Source of the DNA: an uncultured Latescibacterota bacterium
GTDB taxonomy: Bacteria > Latescibacterota > UBA2968
Length of the DNA stretch: 64,000 nucleotides
Direction: 5' to 3'
Assembly: GCA_958295785.1 (NCBI GenBank)
Contig: OY282377.1
Span: 820,394 to 884,393 of the forward strand
Position numbers and translations under genes: made by a program. Positions 46,567 to 55,567 of the stretch are shown one piece after another. The notes under the pieces are model-generated. The model was not told the DNA's origin. It saw nothing but the letters and a program-made list of their open reading frames with translations, and did not search any database. The number at the start of each line of letters is the position of its first letter. Within the stretch, counting starts at the first letter, position 1.

Positions 46567-47182
46567 GAGATAAAAAAAAGAAACAGAAGGGCGCAAGTTT
46601 CTGTGCTCATCCAACCCGGCCACCAAACAGTTCGCGGCGTCCGTTGCCGCATCACCCATAGGGACAGGGCTTCGGCTTGGGCATCGTAACTGAGCAGGCG
46701 TCCGTTGCCCCATCACCCGTAGGGACAGGGCCATGTATCTACATCCTCTACGTCTGGTAGCGCGTTGCCGCATCACCCGTAGGGACAGGCCCCCGTGCCT
46801 GTCCGCACACGCACCCCTAAGCAGTCAGCGGGCAGTCTCCGCACAACCCACAAAACTATCGCAGTTGTACATCGTTCTGTAGATTCGCAGATTGGCAATT
46901 CGTTCTAAAACGCAATTTTTGCATTTTGGCGATACGTGCGATGCAATTTTTGCATACAACAGGGCGGGAAAAATGGGAGTGTGGATATAGCCCCATGACC
47001 TATTTGTATTCTAAACAAGAGGTTACGACATTTAATCACATCTTGGCACTCGTATTGCTTATATGTTGCACTGCGTTTGTCGCGGTTTGGCGATGTTTTG
47101 GAGACGCCTCGTTTTAACCCTTGTTTTTACAAACTTTAATGCGTCATCCGCCACCGCGCAATCCGCGTCTTGAGGCTTAAAG
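46567..47182. other. Repeat-bearing gap after IS copy 2
   Basis: 616 bases. Three related units share CGCATCACCCGTAGGGACAGG (46648-46797, roughly every 50-60 bases). The right part is AT-rich. An ORF at 46926-47117 (or ATG 46995) could encode a very short protein with one hydrophobic stretch, but nothing else supports it. No promoter is clear. A CGCAATCCGCGTCTTGAGG stretch near 47157-47175 precedes the next gene. Confidence 0.55.
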
Positions 47183-47719
47183 GTGCAAATTCTGCGTTTT
47201 TTGCATGGGGGCCATGTGATTCCAACACCTCACACAACACTTGAAGACGATGCGTTTCATTTCGAGATTTCGCTTCTCGTACCCAATTTGCAATCGACAG
47301 ATCGCATGGGCGCCATCAAAGAACTGGTGGATCGGCTCTACGGTTGCCGCAAAGTGGTCGATAGTCTGAGGTTCTTGCAAACGATTTTGGATCGCGAAGA
47401 TCAGATCAGCACGGTTTTGGGCCGAGGTGTTGCCCTGCCCCATGCGCGCTGTCGTTCCGTTGCACAGCCCAGTGTGGCGTTGGGCATTTCGCAAACAGGC
47501 GTTGCCTTTCCTCCAGATGCAGAACCCGTTTATGTAATATGCATGGTGGCAATACCCGATGCGGTGCCCGTGCCCTATCTGTCTGTGTTGAGCAATTTGG
47601 CCCTGCTATTCAAAAATTCTGATGTGCGGGCGGGGTTGATGGCCTGCCACACATCGGTGAGCATGTATCAGTTTATGACCGAACACCTCGCGCAATTCTC
47701 GGCACCCCATTCTGTTTGA
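47183..47719 (+). CDS. PTS EIIA-type-2 (PtsN-like) protein
   Basis: 178 residues, or 167 from GTG 47216. The EIIA-fructose/nitrogen active-site region is GVALPHAR with His87, inside a DRMGAIKELVDRL...LDREDQISTVLGRG context, as in PtsN/EIIA-Ntr. Such domains receive phosphate from HPr-type carriers and often regulate rather than transport. No EI or HPr gene is nearby. The gene leads directly to a sigma factor gene (33 bases), which suggests a regulatory link but proves none. The start choice is uncertain. Confidence 0.8.
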   Translation: MQILRFLHGGHVIPTPHTTLEDDAFHFEISLLVPNLQSTDRMGAIKELVDRLYGCRKVVDSLRFLQTILDREDQISTVLGRGVALPHARCRSVAQPSVALGISQTGVAFPPDAEPVYVICMVAIPDAVPVPYLSVLSNLALLFKNSDVRAGLMACHTSVSMYQFMTEHLAQFSAPHSV

Positions 47720-47752
47720 TAGCATCTCCCCATCTTTTTTAGGAGGTTTCCC

Positions 47753-48604
47753 TTGCCTGGAATTATGATTCAAGACAGTGAATCTCTGGATCTGTATCTG
47801 CGAGACATTGCCTCGTCTGAACCCCTTTCGAGCGCAGAAGAAATTGCACTGGCAAAGAAAATCCATAAAGGCTGTCAGAGATCCAGAGACAAACTCGTTG
47901 CATCCAATCTCCGCTTTGTGGTGAGCGTGGCCCGCGAATATCAAAACCACGGCGTGCCCTTGGCCGATTTGATCAGCGCGGGCAATATGGGCCTGATGAC
48001 GGCTGCCGAGCGATTTGATGGCACGCGCGGCTTTAAGTTTATTTCCTATGCGGTGTGGTGGATCCGTCAGGCGATTCACCAGAGTTTGGCGCAGGATTCG
48101 CGGGTCGTGCGGCTGCCCATCAACCGCATTGATTTGCTGCACAACATTTCAAAAGTGTCGCGCGAATTGCGGCAAGCGAGCGAGACCGAACCCGAACCCG
48201 AAACAGTCGCCGAAGAACTCGGCGTGTCGGTCGAAATGGTGCAAGATACGCTCCTGCGTGCGCGCGATGTCTGGTCTCTGGATGCGTCTTTCCGCGAAGA
48301 GGACGACCACAGCCTGTTGCATGTGTTGCCCGACGCAACACAGAAAGCACCCGACGAGGAAGTCGTGGAAAATTCGGTGCGCGAACAGGTCAAAGACGTG
48401 CTCACCTCTTTGGATGACCGCGAGACCGAGGTGTTGCGCCTGTACTTTGGGCTGGGCGGCGAAGAGCCGCTCACGCTGGAAGAGATCGGGGTTCGCTTCA
48501 ATTTGACCCGAGAGCGCGTGCGGCAAATCAAGGAAAAAGCACTCCGCAGATTGCGCCATCCGCGCCGTCGCTCGCAACTCGAGCCCTTGCTGGAAATGAC
48601 CTGA
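47753..48604 (+). CDS. RNA polymerase sigma factor, sigma-70 group
   Basis: 283 residues, with region 1.2 (LDLYLRDIASSEPLS), region 2 (NLRFVVSVAREYQN...LIQEGN-like LISAGNMGLMTAAERFD, then RGFKFISYAVWWIRQAI), region 3 and region 4 (LTLEEIGVRFNLTRERVRQI). No long region 1.1, so it resembles compact principal or group 2 sigma factors. It starts with TTG 47753, six bases from AGGAGG; the ATG 12 bases downstream lies too far from it. A strong terminator follows. Confidence 0.94.
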   Translation: MPGIMIQDSESLDLYLRDIASSEPLSSAEEIALAKKIHKGCQRSRDKLVASNLRFVVSVAREYQNHGVPLADLISAGNMGLMTAAERFDGTRGFKFISYAVWWIRQAIHQSLAQDSRVVRLPINRIDLLHNISKVSRELRQASETEPEPETVAEELGVSVEMVQDTLLRARDVWSLDASFREEDDHSLLHVLPDATQKAPDEEVVENSVREQVKDVLTSLDDRETEVLRLYFGLGGEEPLTLEEIGVRFNLTRERVRQIKEKALRRLRHPRRRSQLEPLLEMT

Positions 48605-48622
48605 TTTTTCGAGAATTGAAGA

Positions 48623-48648
48623 AGAGCACCTTCGGGTGCTCTTTTTTT
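48623..48648 (+). terminator. Rho-independent terminator of the sigma factor gene
   Basis: AGAGCACC, loop TTCG, GGTGCTCT, then TTTTTTT. It lies 19 bases after the sigma factor stop. Perfect stem. Confidence 0.95.
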
Positions 48649-48651
48649 GGC

Positions 48652-48680
48652 TTGACAGGGGACAAATCCAAAAATATACT
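48652..48680 (+). promoter_or_regulatory. Sigma-70 promoter of the lipoprotein gene
   Basis: TTGACA (48652-48657), a 17-base spacer and TATACT (48675-48680). It immediately follows the terminator and precedes the gene at 48723. Both boxes fit the consensus nearly perfectly. Confidence 0.88.
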
Positions 48681-48722
48681 GTATCTGTTCGTTTTGAGGT
48701 GATAACTTGGATGGAGGTCGAG

Positions 48723-49229
48723 ATGAAACGCCTGATGATATTCCTCCTTTTTGCGTTCGCAACGCAGGGATGCAGCGATCGTTTGTCGGATATGCAAAAC
48801 CACTTGGCGGGCACATGGATCTTGCAAAATCGCCAGTTGCACGATGGCACTGTGTTGCGCGAACCGCAGATCAAAGGGGTGCTTTTTTGGCAGCCAATCA
48901 GTTCTCGCAAAGCCCATATCGCGCTCAATCTGCTCGAAGATTTGAAGGATGGCGCGCCCCGGCGATTTAATTATGCCGCCAGCACCTATGAAATTTCCAC
49001 ATCGGCCATTACGCGGGCCAGGTATGTACTGGTGCGCCAGGGCTATCGCTCGTCTGCGGAAGCCCCGATGTCGGTCTATCCCAAAGACAAAAAGGTGAAG
49101 GGCAAAATTACGGTTGAGGGCGACAAAATCGAGATCGCACACGACGACCGGCAATGGGTTTTTGAAGGCAATACCCTGACGACCTCATACAACGGGACCT
49201 GGGTCGATACCTGGACGCGGGTTCAATAG
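48723..49229 (+). CDS. Probable lipoprotein or secreted protein
   Basis: 168 residues starting MKRLMIFLLFAFATQGCSD, a short signal with a Cys at residue 17 that could be lipidated (the box before it, ATQGC, is imperfect). The rest is small and mixed (LAGTWILQNRQLHDGT near 30 recalls lipocalin-like or META-type beta structures, but no firm family). It has its own promoter, GGAGG site and downstream terminator, so it is a single-gene unit. Confidence 0.75.
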   Translation: MKRLMIFLLFAFATQGCSDRLSDMQNHLAGTWILQNRQLHDGTVLREPQIKGVLFWQPISSRKAHIALNLLEDLKDGAPRRFNYAASTYEISTSAITRARYVLVRQGYRSSAEAPMSVYPKDKKVKGKITVEGDKIEIAHDDRQWVFEGNTLTTSYNGTWVDTWTRVQ

Positions 49230-49250
49230 GATGGGATGCGGATCAAAAAG

Positions 49251-49276
49251 AGCGCGGCGATGCCGCGCTTTTTTTT
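49251..49276 (+). terminator. Rho-independent terminator of the lipoprotein gene
   Basis: AGCGCGGC and GCCGCGCT with a GAT loop, followed by eight T. It lies 21 bases after the stop of the lipoprotein gene. Confidence 0.93.
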
Positions 49277-49395
49277 GCCCAATGTGGCGATTCTTAATTT
49301 CGGTGAAACACCCGTGAAACCTGCCCGAAATATAAGAAGCGTAAGTTTGCCCATCATTTTTGTGCTGTTTCACGATTAAAATACAGGTGAGAACA

Positions 49396-50730
49396 ATGGA
49401 TGAAGGCAGCCGAGAATACGTGTTGAACGCCGCGTCAGAACACGGGGTCAAATTTATCCGGCTCTGGTTCACCGACATCTTAGGACTCTTAAAAAGCGTG
49501 GCAATTCCCGTTGAGCAACTCGACGAGGCACTCACCGAAGGCATTGGGTTTGACGGGTCGTCCGTAGAGGGCTTTGCGCGCATTGACGAAAGCGATATGA
49601 TCGCCATGCCCGACCCCAATACCTTTCAGGTGCTGCCTTTTCGCCCGCGGGAAGAAGGCACGGTGGCGCGGATGTTTTGCGACATTCGTCAGCCAGGCGG
49701 GAAACCCTATCGGGGCGACCCGCGTTGGGTGCTGAAAAAAAATCTGAAACGCGCAGGCGATTTGGGCTTTGCGTTTTACGTGAGTCCAGAGATGGAATTT
49801 TTCTATTTTCAAAAGCCCGAAGCCCCGCTCAAAGGCTTAGACGAAGGCGGGTATTTTGACCTGACGCCTTTGGACGTGGCGAGTGATTTGCGCCGGGATA
49901 CCGTGCTGACGCTAGAGAAGATGGGCATTGAAGTGGCGTCCAGCCATCACGAAGACGCGCCCAGCCAGCACGAAATCGACTTGCTCTATACAGACGCGCT
50001 GACAATGGCCGACAATGCGATGACCTATCGCTTGGTGGTGAAAGAGATCGCCGTAAAACACGGGGTTTGGGCAACGTTTATGCCCAAGCCGGTTTTTGGC
50101 GTCAACGGCAATGGCATGCACGCGAATATGTCCCTGTTTCAGGGCGAAAACAATGCGTTTTACGACGGGCAAAATGAGTATCACCTGTCGGAGACAGCCC
50201 GATATTTTATTGCCGGCCTCCTCGCCCATGCCTGTGAAATGACCTTAGTGACCAATCAGTGGGTCAATTCCTACAAGCGATTGGTGCCGGGGTATGAAGC
50301 CCCGCTGTACACGACGTGGTCCGCGGTCAACCGCTCGGACCTGGTGCGCGTGCCCGCCTATTCGCCGGGAAAGGCGAGTACAACGCGAGTCGAATACCGG
50401 TCGCCCGATCCGGCCTGCAATCCCTATTTGGCATTTGCAATTATGCTGGCCGCCGGATTAGAAGGCATTGAAAAACGCTATCCATTGCCCCCGCCCATGG
50501 AAAAAAATGTCGCCGAAATGTCCACCACCGAGCGCGAAAAAGCGGGCATTCAAACCCTGCCCCTGGATCTGTCACAGGCCATTGAACGCGCCGAGCACAG
50601 CGACCTGCTCCGCAATGCCTTGGGCGATCACGTCTTTGGAAAATTCATCGCCAACAAAAAGATCGAATGGGCCAATTACAGGGCACAGGTGACCGGTTAC
50701 GAACTGGATCAGTACCTCAAAATCCTGTAA
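49396..50730 (+). CDS. glnA: Glutamine synthetase, type I
   Basis: 444 residues, a short GSI-alpha-type enzyme (about 25 residues less than the enteric type). It condenses ammonia and glutamate with ATP. IGFDGSSVEGF near 53 is the N-terminal signature, FYVSPEMEFF near 130 holds the metal Glu, and FGVNGNGMHANMSLF near 235 carries the NGxGxH motif. The enteric adenylylation Tyr motif is not seen (the region reads NVAEMSTTERE), as expected for this subtype. AGGTGAG lies before ATG 49396. The two-component system at 42.9 kb is NtrBC-like but is separated by about 4 kb and an IS. Confidence 0.95.
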   Translation: MDEGSREYVLNAASEHGVKFIRLWFTDILGLLKSVAIPVEQLDEALTEGIGFDGSSVEGFARIDESDMIAMPDPNTFQVLPFRPREEGTVARMFCDIRQPGGKPYRGDPRWVLKKNLKRAGDLGFAFYVSPEMEFFYFQKPEAPLKGLDEGGYFDLTPLDVASDLRRDTVLTLEKMGIEVASSHHEDAPSQHEIDLLYTDALTMADNAMTYRLVVKEIAVKHGVWATFMPKPVFGVNGNGMHANMSLFQGENNAFYDGQNEYHLSETARYFIAGLLAHACEMTLVTNQWVNSYKRLVPGYEAPLYTTWSAVNRSDLVRVPAYSPGKASTTRVEYRSPDPACNPYLAFAIMLAAGLEGIEKRYPLPPPMEKNVAEMSTTEREKAGIQTLPLDLSQAIERAEHSDLLRNALGDHVFGKFIANKKIEWANYRAQVTGYELDQYLKIL

Positions 50731-50779
50731 CCCGCGCCCCTACGTTTCTATCCTCGCATCTTTCTCAACGGACACAGCC

Positions 50780-51031
50780 ATGCCCAAAAAGCGCAGACCC
50801 TGCCCACGCGGCTTGTACGACGGTTGCCCGATTCCCCGGGAATTGTGCAGCGAAGATCACATGCGCACAGGCCAATGGCATTGCCTAAAGTTCTTGCGCG
50901 AGTTTGAATGGTTTGTGTTTGGCACCGAGGAGAAAGACGGCACGCCTGCGCCGCTTGTTGCTGCGGCGGAGGAAGAAATTGTATCGCTGGAAGATTTGAT
51001 GCGCGTGCTGGAAGGGAGGGATGGGGAATGA
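50780..51031 (+). CDS. Small uncharacterised Cys-containing protein
   Basis: 83 residues, RRPCPRGLYDGCPIPRELC at the N-terminus with three Cys, a fourth in WHCLKF, and an acidic C-terminus (EEEIVSLEDLMRVLEG). The Cys spacing could bind a metal. It starts 49 bases after glnA and may share its transcript. Possible small regulatory protein; no family recognised. Confidence 0.5.
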   Translation: MPKKRRPCPRGLYDGCPIPRELCSEDHMRTGQWHCLKFLREFEWFVFGTEEKDGTPAPLVAAAEEEIVSLEDLMRVLEGRDGE

Positions 51032-51062
51032 TTGACCAAAAGCGCGCAGGATATTACAACAG

Positions 51063-51101
51063 CCGGGCGTTGTCGTTGAGATGACAACACCCGGTATTTT
51101 T
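51063..51101 (+). terminator. Rho-independent terminator
   Basis: CCGGG-C-GTTGTC and GACAAC-A-CCCGG around GTTGAGAT, followed by TATTTTT. It lies 32 bases after the small gene at 50780-51031 and before the convergent larC gene. Confidence 0.85.
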
Positions 51102-51176
51102 GGAGTTATATTGAGGTTACAACTGCGTAGCAGTTCATCGGCGAATCGATCTATATGCCCGGGCCTTATCCCTATG

Positions 51177-52328
51177 TTACGGTGCGTGTACGGCTTTGTA
51201 AATGTCGAGAATCGGCACTTGTTTTTCACGCGCAATGCGTGCGCAGTCGTCGTATTCGGGCGCGACGCGTTGTTTGCCGCCGATAGTGGCTATTTTGACG
51301 CGGACCGGGCCAAAGGGCGTTTGGAGGGTGTCTGAACGCCGTTCGAGCAGGTGACGCTGAACGGGCAGGCGGCGAATGCCGAGGGTGGTGGTTTCCAAAA
51401 AGATGAGTTCAGCGAGTTCGGTTTCTTTGTTTGGGTCGGCCAGAACCGTGAGTTGAATGCCTGGGCGGCCTTTTTTCATGATAACGGGGGTGAGAAAGGC
51501 GTCGCGCGCGCCGGCTTCAAACAAGCGGTCCATGAGATACCCGTAAATTTCCGGGGACATGTCGTCGATGTTCGTCTCCAACAGAATGGGCGCGTCGGTC
51601 TGCGGCGTTGCGACGAGTTCGCCAATTTCCACGCGCAGGAGATTGGGCACCTGTTTGACCTCGCGCGTGCCCGCGCCATACCCCGTGCTTTCGGTGCAAA
51701 GCTGAACAGGTTCGCCAATGCCCGATGCGAGTGCCGTGAGGAGGGCGGCACCCGTGGGCGTGACGAGTTCATGGGGAATGTCTGTGCGTTCGGTGGGAAA
51801 GCCCTTTGTCATTTCTACAACTGCGGGCACGGGGACGGGCATGGCGCCGTGCGATCCCCGGGTTTGGCCCGAGCCAAACCGGAATTTGGAGGCATAGACC
51901 GCTTCAATGCCGAGGAGTTCCAGACCGACAACAGTGCCGACAACATCGACAATGGCATCCACTGCGCCCACTTCGTGGAAGTGAACCGCGTCAATGGTCG
52001 TGCCGTGAACTTTGGCTTCGGCTTCGGCGAGTTTTTGAAAAACGCGCCCGGCGCTTTTCTTGGCCGAGGGCGATATCGAACTGCTGTCGATGATTTCGAG
52101 GACGTGCTTCAAGTGGCGGTGAACGTGGCCTTCCCGTGCGTGGACATCGACTTTCGTGCCGGCGATGCCGTGTTTTTCAACCCGCCGTCGAGAAATGCCA
52201 AACTCGCGCACGGAGAGTTTGTCGAGTTCGGATTTTAACGCCAAAAAAGAAAGACCCGCATCCACGAGCGCGCCCAAGATCATGTCGCCGCTGATACCGG
52301 CAAAACAGTCGAAATAGGCCACTTTCAT
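51177..52328 (-). CDS. larC: Nickel insertion protein LarC (nickel pincer cofactor synthesis)
   Basis: 383 residues, full length for LarC. It inserts Ni into the pyridinium-type cofactor of lactate racemase and related enzymes. The N-terminus AYFDCFAGISGDMILGAL is diagnostic, then VHFHEVGAVDAIVDVVG near 115 and TPTGAALL near 190. The C-terminal half (ILLETNIDDMSPEIYGYLMD) is fused in the single-chain form. larA, larB and larE are not nearby, so the target racemase is elsewhere. M23 peptidase lies upstream on the same strand after 38 bases. Confidence 0.92.
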   Translation of the reverse strand: MKVAYFDCFAGISGDMILGALVDAGLSFLALKSELDKLSVREFGISRRRVEKHGIAGTKVDVHAREGHVHRHLKHVLEIIDSSSISPSAKKSAGRVFQKLAEAEAKVHGTTIDAVHFHEVGAVDAIVDVVGTVVGLELLGIEAVYASKFRFGSGQTRGSHGAMPVPVPAVVEMTKGFPTERTDIPHELVTPTGAALLTALASGIGEPVQLCTESTGYGAGTREVKQVPNLLRVEIGELVATPQTDAPILLETNIDDMSPEIYGYLMDRLFEAGARDAFLTPVIMKKGRPGIQLTVLADPNKETELAELIFLETTTLGIRRLPVQRHLLERRSDTLQTPFGPVRVKIATIGGKQRVAPEYDDCARIAREKQVPILDIYKAVHAP

Positions 52329-52366
52329 ACCTCAATTTCCCCTTCGACAAAATCGGTCGGCATCCG

Positions 52367-53782
52367 TCACTCTGCTACTGTTGGTACTGTGGGCAAGGCG
52401 GCGGTGACAATTGAACCATTCGCGCGACCTAAGAGCGCGAAATGCTGATCGCGCTGCCGGCGAAAATGCGCCATGTATTTTGCGGGAACCGGGCGACCTG
52501 TGGGGCGGTTGATCGCCCGCGTGGGATTGGTCAGTTTGTATTTGCCATTGACTGTGGCGTAAAAGTTGAAGTGCAGATGAGGGCCTGTGGCGCGACCCGT
52601 CGCACCCACATAACCGATGGTCTGTTTTTGTTTTACGCGCTGCCCCCGTTTCAGGCCCCGAGCATATCTGCTCAAGTGACCATAGCCGGTTTTATAGCCA
52701 TTGTTGTGCTCGACCTCGATGTAGTGGCCGAGCGGGCCTTTGCGTCCTACAAAAGAAACCGTACCATCGGCAATGGCCCAAACCTTTGTGCCGGTGGGCG
52801 CGGCATAGTCCACGCCGTGATGGGGAATATATCTTTTGAGAATGGGATGAAACCGGCGGCTGGCATATTTGGAACTGATGCGGGTAAAGTTCAGCGGCTT
52901 GCGTAGGAAAAGCCCTTGCAGGGATCGGCCATCCGAGTCGTAATAACCGTCTTTGCTATCGGGATCGATATAGAGAACGGCTTGAAAAGACTCTTTGCCG
53001 CCTTTGTATTGGGCCGAGAGAATATCGCCGTAACGCACAAAGGCACCGGATTTGCCGTAGAGTTTTTCAACGACAAAACCAAACTCGTCGCCTTTTCTGC
53101 AATCGTTGTAAAAGTCGATATAATATTCAAAAATGTATTCGAGTTTGTCGCACAGAAACGCGGGATTTTCTCCTGTTTCGCGGAGCGCGTTCCAGATGGT
53201 ATCTTTCACGCGCCCAAATACCACAATGGCTTCTCGGCGCAACGGCAGATTCTCCTGCCGAGCTTTGAGCACGCCATCTATCCGCTCGACAACAAAGCGC
53301 GTTTCACGGTCGCCCCGCTTGGTGTATTCGAGATGCTGAATGGCAGATTGGCTGTCGATCACCAGTGCATAGCGATCCCCTTGCCGAACCACATTCGGGT
53401 TGAATGACGCACGCGGAATGCCCTTGCGTAGCGCGCCGATAAGTTGTCGAACTTCGGTGCGCGAAATGCCTTCGCGTATGAAGGTATCCGTGAGGTTTTC
53501 GTTTCGCGCGATATATCCCGAGATTTTGGTGCCTTCGGCTTTTTGAGCGGCAAATGGCAGGATGAGTTCTGCATCAACCGAAGCGGAAACTTTTTTTTTC
53601 AATTCCACGACGGGTTTATATTCTGTAGCCTCGTTGCCCAGGCCAAAAAGCACGCTGACGCCTATCAGCGTAAGAAAAAAGAACCATCGGCGCGGCTTGC
53701 GCGGTTTGCGCGGCTTGCGTTGCTTGCGCGGCTTGCCCTGCTCGGAGGCTGAGGGGAGACTGCTGTAATCGTACATCTGCAT
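52367..53782 (-). CDS. M23 family metallopeptidase, membrane-anchored
   Basis: 471 residues. Residues 16-31 are a basic cytoplasmic tail of repeated K/R-P units, followed by one transmembrane helix (WFFFLTLIGVSVLFGLG). The middle contains an extracytoplasmic region with LysM-like or OapA-like features, and the C-terminus a peptidase M23 domain with HHGVDYAAP near 320 and HLHF near 410, the zinc-site residues. It probably cleaves peptidoglycan cross-links in the envelope, as MepM-like enzymes do. The basic tail of tandem RKP units is unusual. Confidence 0.9.
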   Translation of the reverse strand: MQMYDYSSLPSASEQGKPRKQRKPRKPRKPRRWFFFLTLIGVSVLFGLGNEATEYKPVVELKKKVSASVDAELILPFAAQKAEGTKISGYIARNENLTDTFIREGISRTEVRQLIGALRKGIPRASFNPNVVRQGDRYALVIDSQSAIQHLEYTKRGDRETRFVVERIDGVLKARQENLPLRREAIVVFGRVKDTIWNALRETGENPAFLCDKLEYIFEYYIDFYNDCRKGDEFGFVVEKLYGKSGAFVRYGDILSAQYKGGKESFQAVLYIDPDSKDGYYDSDGRSLQGLFLRKPLNFTRISSKYASRRFHPILKRYIPHHGVDYAAPTGTKVWAIADGTVSFVGRKGPLGHYIEVEHNNGYKTGYGHLSRYARGLKRGQRVKQKQTIGYVGATGRATGPHLHFNFYATVNGKYKLTNPTRAINRPTGRPVPAKYMAHFRRQRDQHFALLGRANGSIVTAALPTVPTVAE

Positions 53783-54011
53783 GGGGGAGGGACCCTTTGG
53801 AAAAAAATTGTTCCCGTCTGAATGTGCGTCAAACAGTAAGCCATCTCGCCATATCCGTCAACAGCATTATATTGGGGTTGCAACATCGGGCATATCTATA
53901 TGTTGTAATCTGGCACGGGCGTAGCCCACAATCGTGGGGGCGTGGCCCCTGTGCCCGCCCAATCCAATGTAAGTTTTATCGCGTATTGTGAATCCGAACA
54001 GAGGATATAAA

Positions 54012-55064
54012 ATGGCTAACAAAAAAATTGAACTGAAAGGCTTGTTTCCCGAAGAATTGGCGCAGCAGGTGTCCAACATGGGATTGGAGAAATACAGAAC
54101 CCGGCAATTGATCGACTGGCTTTACAACAAAGGCGTCACGGATTTTGAGTCGATGACGAATTTGTCCAAGGCCGTGCGTGTGCGGTTGGATGCACAATTC
54201 AAACTCTTGAAATTGAATCGCATTGGGCAAATTGAATCCGCGTCAAAAGACACCGAGAAGTTCTTGTTTGAACTGCCCGATAAGCGGCGCGTGGAAAGCG
54301 TTTTGATGCGGGATGGCAAACGCCGAACCCTGTGCGTATCGTCACAAGTGGGGTGCCCGCTCGATTGCCAGTTTTGCGCGACCGCACGCATGGGCTTGCT
54401 CCGCAATCTGACAGCGGCTGAGATCGTTGAGCAAGTCTTGTACGCACAGCGATTTTTGCGCGCAAGAGGCGATGAACTGACCCATGTGGTCATGATGGGA
54501 ATGGGCGAACCCCTGCTGAATTTCGATCAGGTGATTCGGGCCATCCGACTGATCAATCTGGATTACGGCGCCGCCGTGGGCATCCGCCGCATTACCCTAT
54601 CAACCGTCGGGCATGTGCCGGGCATTGCAAAACTCGCCCGCGAAAAACTCAAAATTGGACTGGCTGTATCGCTCAACGCAACGACCGATGTGCAGCGATC
54701 CCAAATTATGCCGATCAACCACAAGTGGCCTATTGCCGAACTCCTATCCGCCGTGCGGGCGTACTGCGATCAGATCCGGCGATGGGCAACATTTGAATAC
54801 GTGTTGTTACACGGCTTTAACGACATGCCCGAAGACGCACGCAGATTGATTGACCTCGTGCGCGACATGCCATGCAAGATCAATGTCATCCCCTGGAATC
54901 CCATTGAAGACGCCCCCTTTCAACGCCCTCCTCAAAGCGCGATAGATCGATTCGTCAACATTTTGACCCAAGCGCAATTAACCGCAACCGTGCGCTACAG
55001 CAAGGGAGATGACATTGCAGCCGGATGCGGGCAGTTGTATCAGGAAATGGTCAGTGGTCAGTAG
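54012..55064 (+). CDS. rlmN: 23S rRNA (adenine-C2) methyltransferase RlmN
   Basis: 350 residues, normal RlmN size. Radical-SAM enzyme methylating A2503 of 23S rRNA and A37 of some tRNAs. The 4Fe-4S motif is CPLDCQFC near 115, then MGMGEPLLNFD near 155, and the C-terminal Cys in IAAGCGQLY. AGAGGAT lies seven bases before ATG 54012; GTG 53988 is less favoured. Upstream is the divergent M23 peptidase. Copy F of the dispersed repeat begins right after its stop. Confidence 0.95.
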   Translation: MANKKIELKGLFPEELAQQVSNMGLEKYRTRQLIDWLYNKGVTDFESMTNLSKAVRVRLDAQFKLLKLNRIGQIESASKDTEKFLFELPDKRRVESVLMRDGKRRTLCVSSQVGCPLDCQFCATARMGLLRNLTAAEIVEQVLYAQRFLRARGDELTHVVMMGMGEPLLNFDQVIRAIRLINLDYGAAVGIRRITLSTVGHVPGIAKLAREKLKIGLAVSLNATTDVQRSQIMPINHKWPIAELLSAVRAYCDQIRRWATFEYVLLHGFNDMPEDARRLIDLVRDMPCKINVIPWNPIEDAPFQRPPQSAIDRFVNILTQAQLTATVRYSKGDDIAAGCGQLYQEMVSGQ

Positions 55065-55066
55065 CC

Positions 55067-55503
55067 ATACCAAATTGATTTTAAGTTGTCCGTATTCTGC
55101 CTCCCATCAGGGAGGAATGAGGAACAGACGTTCCGTAGAGATTCTGCGTTGCTCGTCTCAAGCGTTTGGTTCTGCCTCCATGTTGATTGCCTCCGATGCC
55201 TTCGGCGACCGACTTTTTTTCAACAGCAAAAAAAGTAGGCAAAAAATGCCGCTCTCAGACGCCGAGAGGCTGGCACAGCGCAAATCGCTTTTGTAACAGC
55301 ACATGCGCTGGCCTGCAAAGTGGGTTGCAAGATGGCTGTGGGTTGCGAGACGGCCTTGCGCGCTGTGCGCGATGGCATGATCTGATGGTCTTTTGTGATG
55401 GCTTTGTTGCAATGGCTTTTCTGAATGACTGCGGAACGTCAAGGGAATCATTTGCTGGCAATATATCGCACCACATTAAGACAATAGCTGTTCAATTTGG
55501 TAT
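55067..55503 (+). repeat. MITE-like dispersed repeat, copy F (full length)
   Basis: 437 bp with inverted ends ATACCAAATTGATTTT (55067-55082) and CAATTTGGTAT (55492-55503). It contains the GGAACAGACGTTCCG stretch, the palindrome GACTTTTTTTCAACAG...AAAAAAAGTAG (55212-55238), and the GC hairpin. It starts three bases after the rlmN stop and ends where a CAGTGGTCAG stretch begins, the same short sequence as before its left end. Confidence 0.92.
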
Positions 55504-55567
55504 CAGTGGTCAGTCCCTACCCATACGCCAACCCCGTCGTTACTCCGTCGCACGCGCAAGCACAGGC

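Noticed and set aside
46638-46797. CRISPR array
   Set aside because: Only three units with irregular spacing and non-uniform repeats, and no cas gene in the window.
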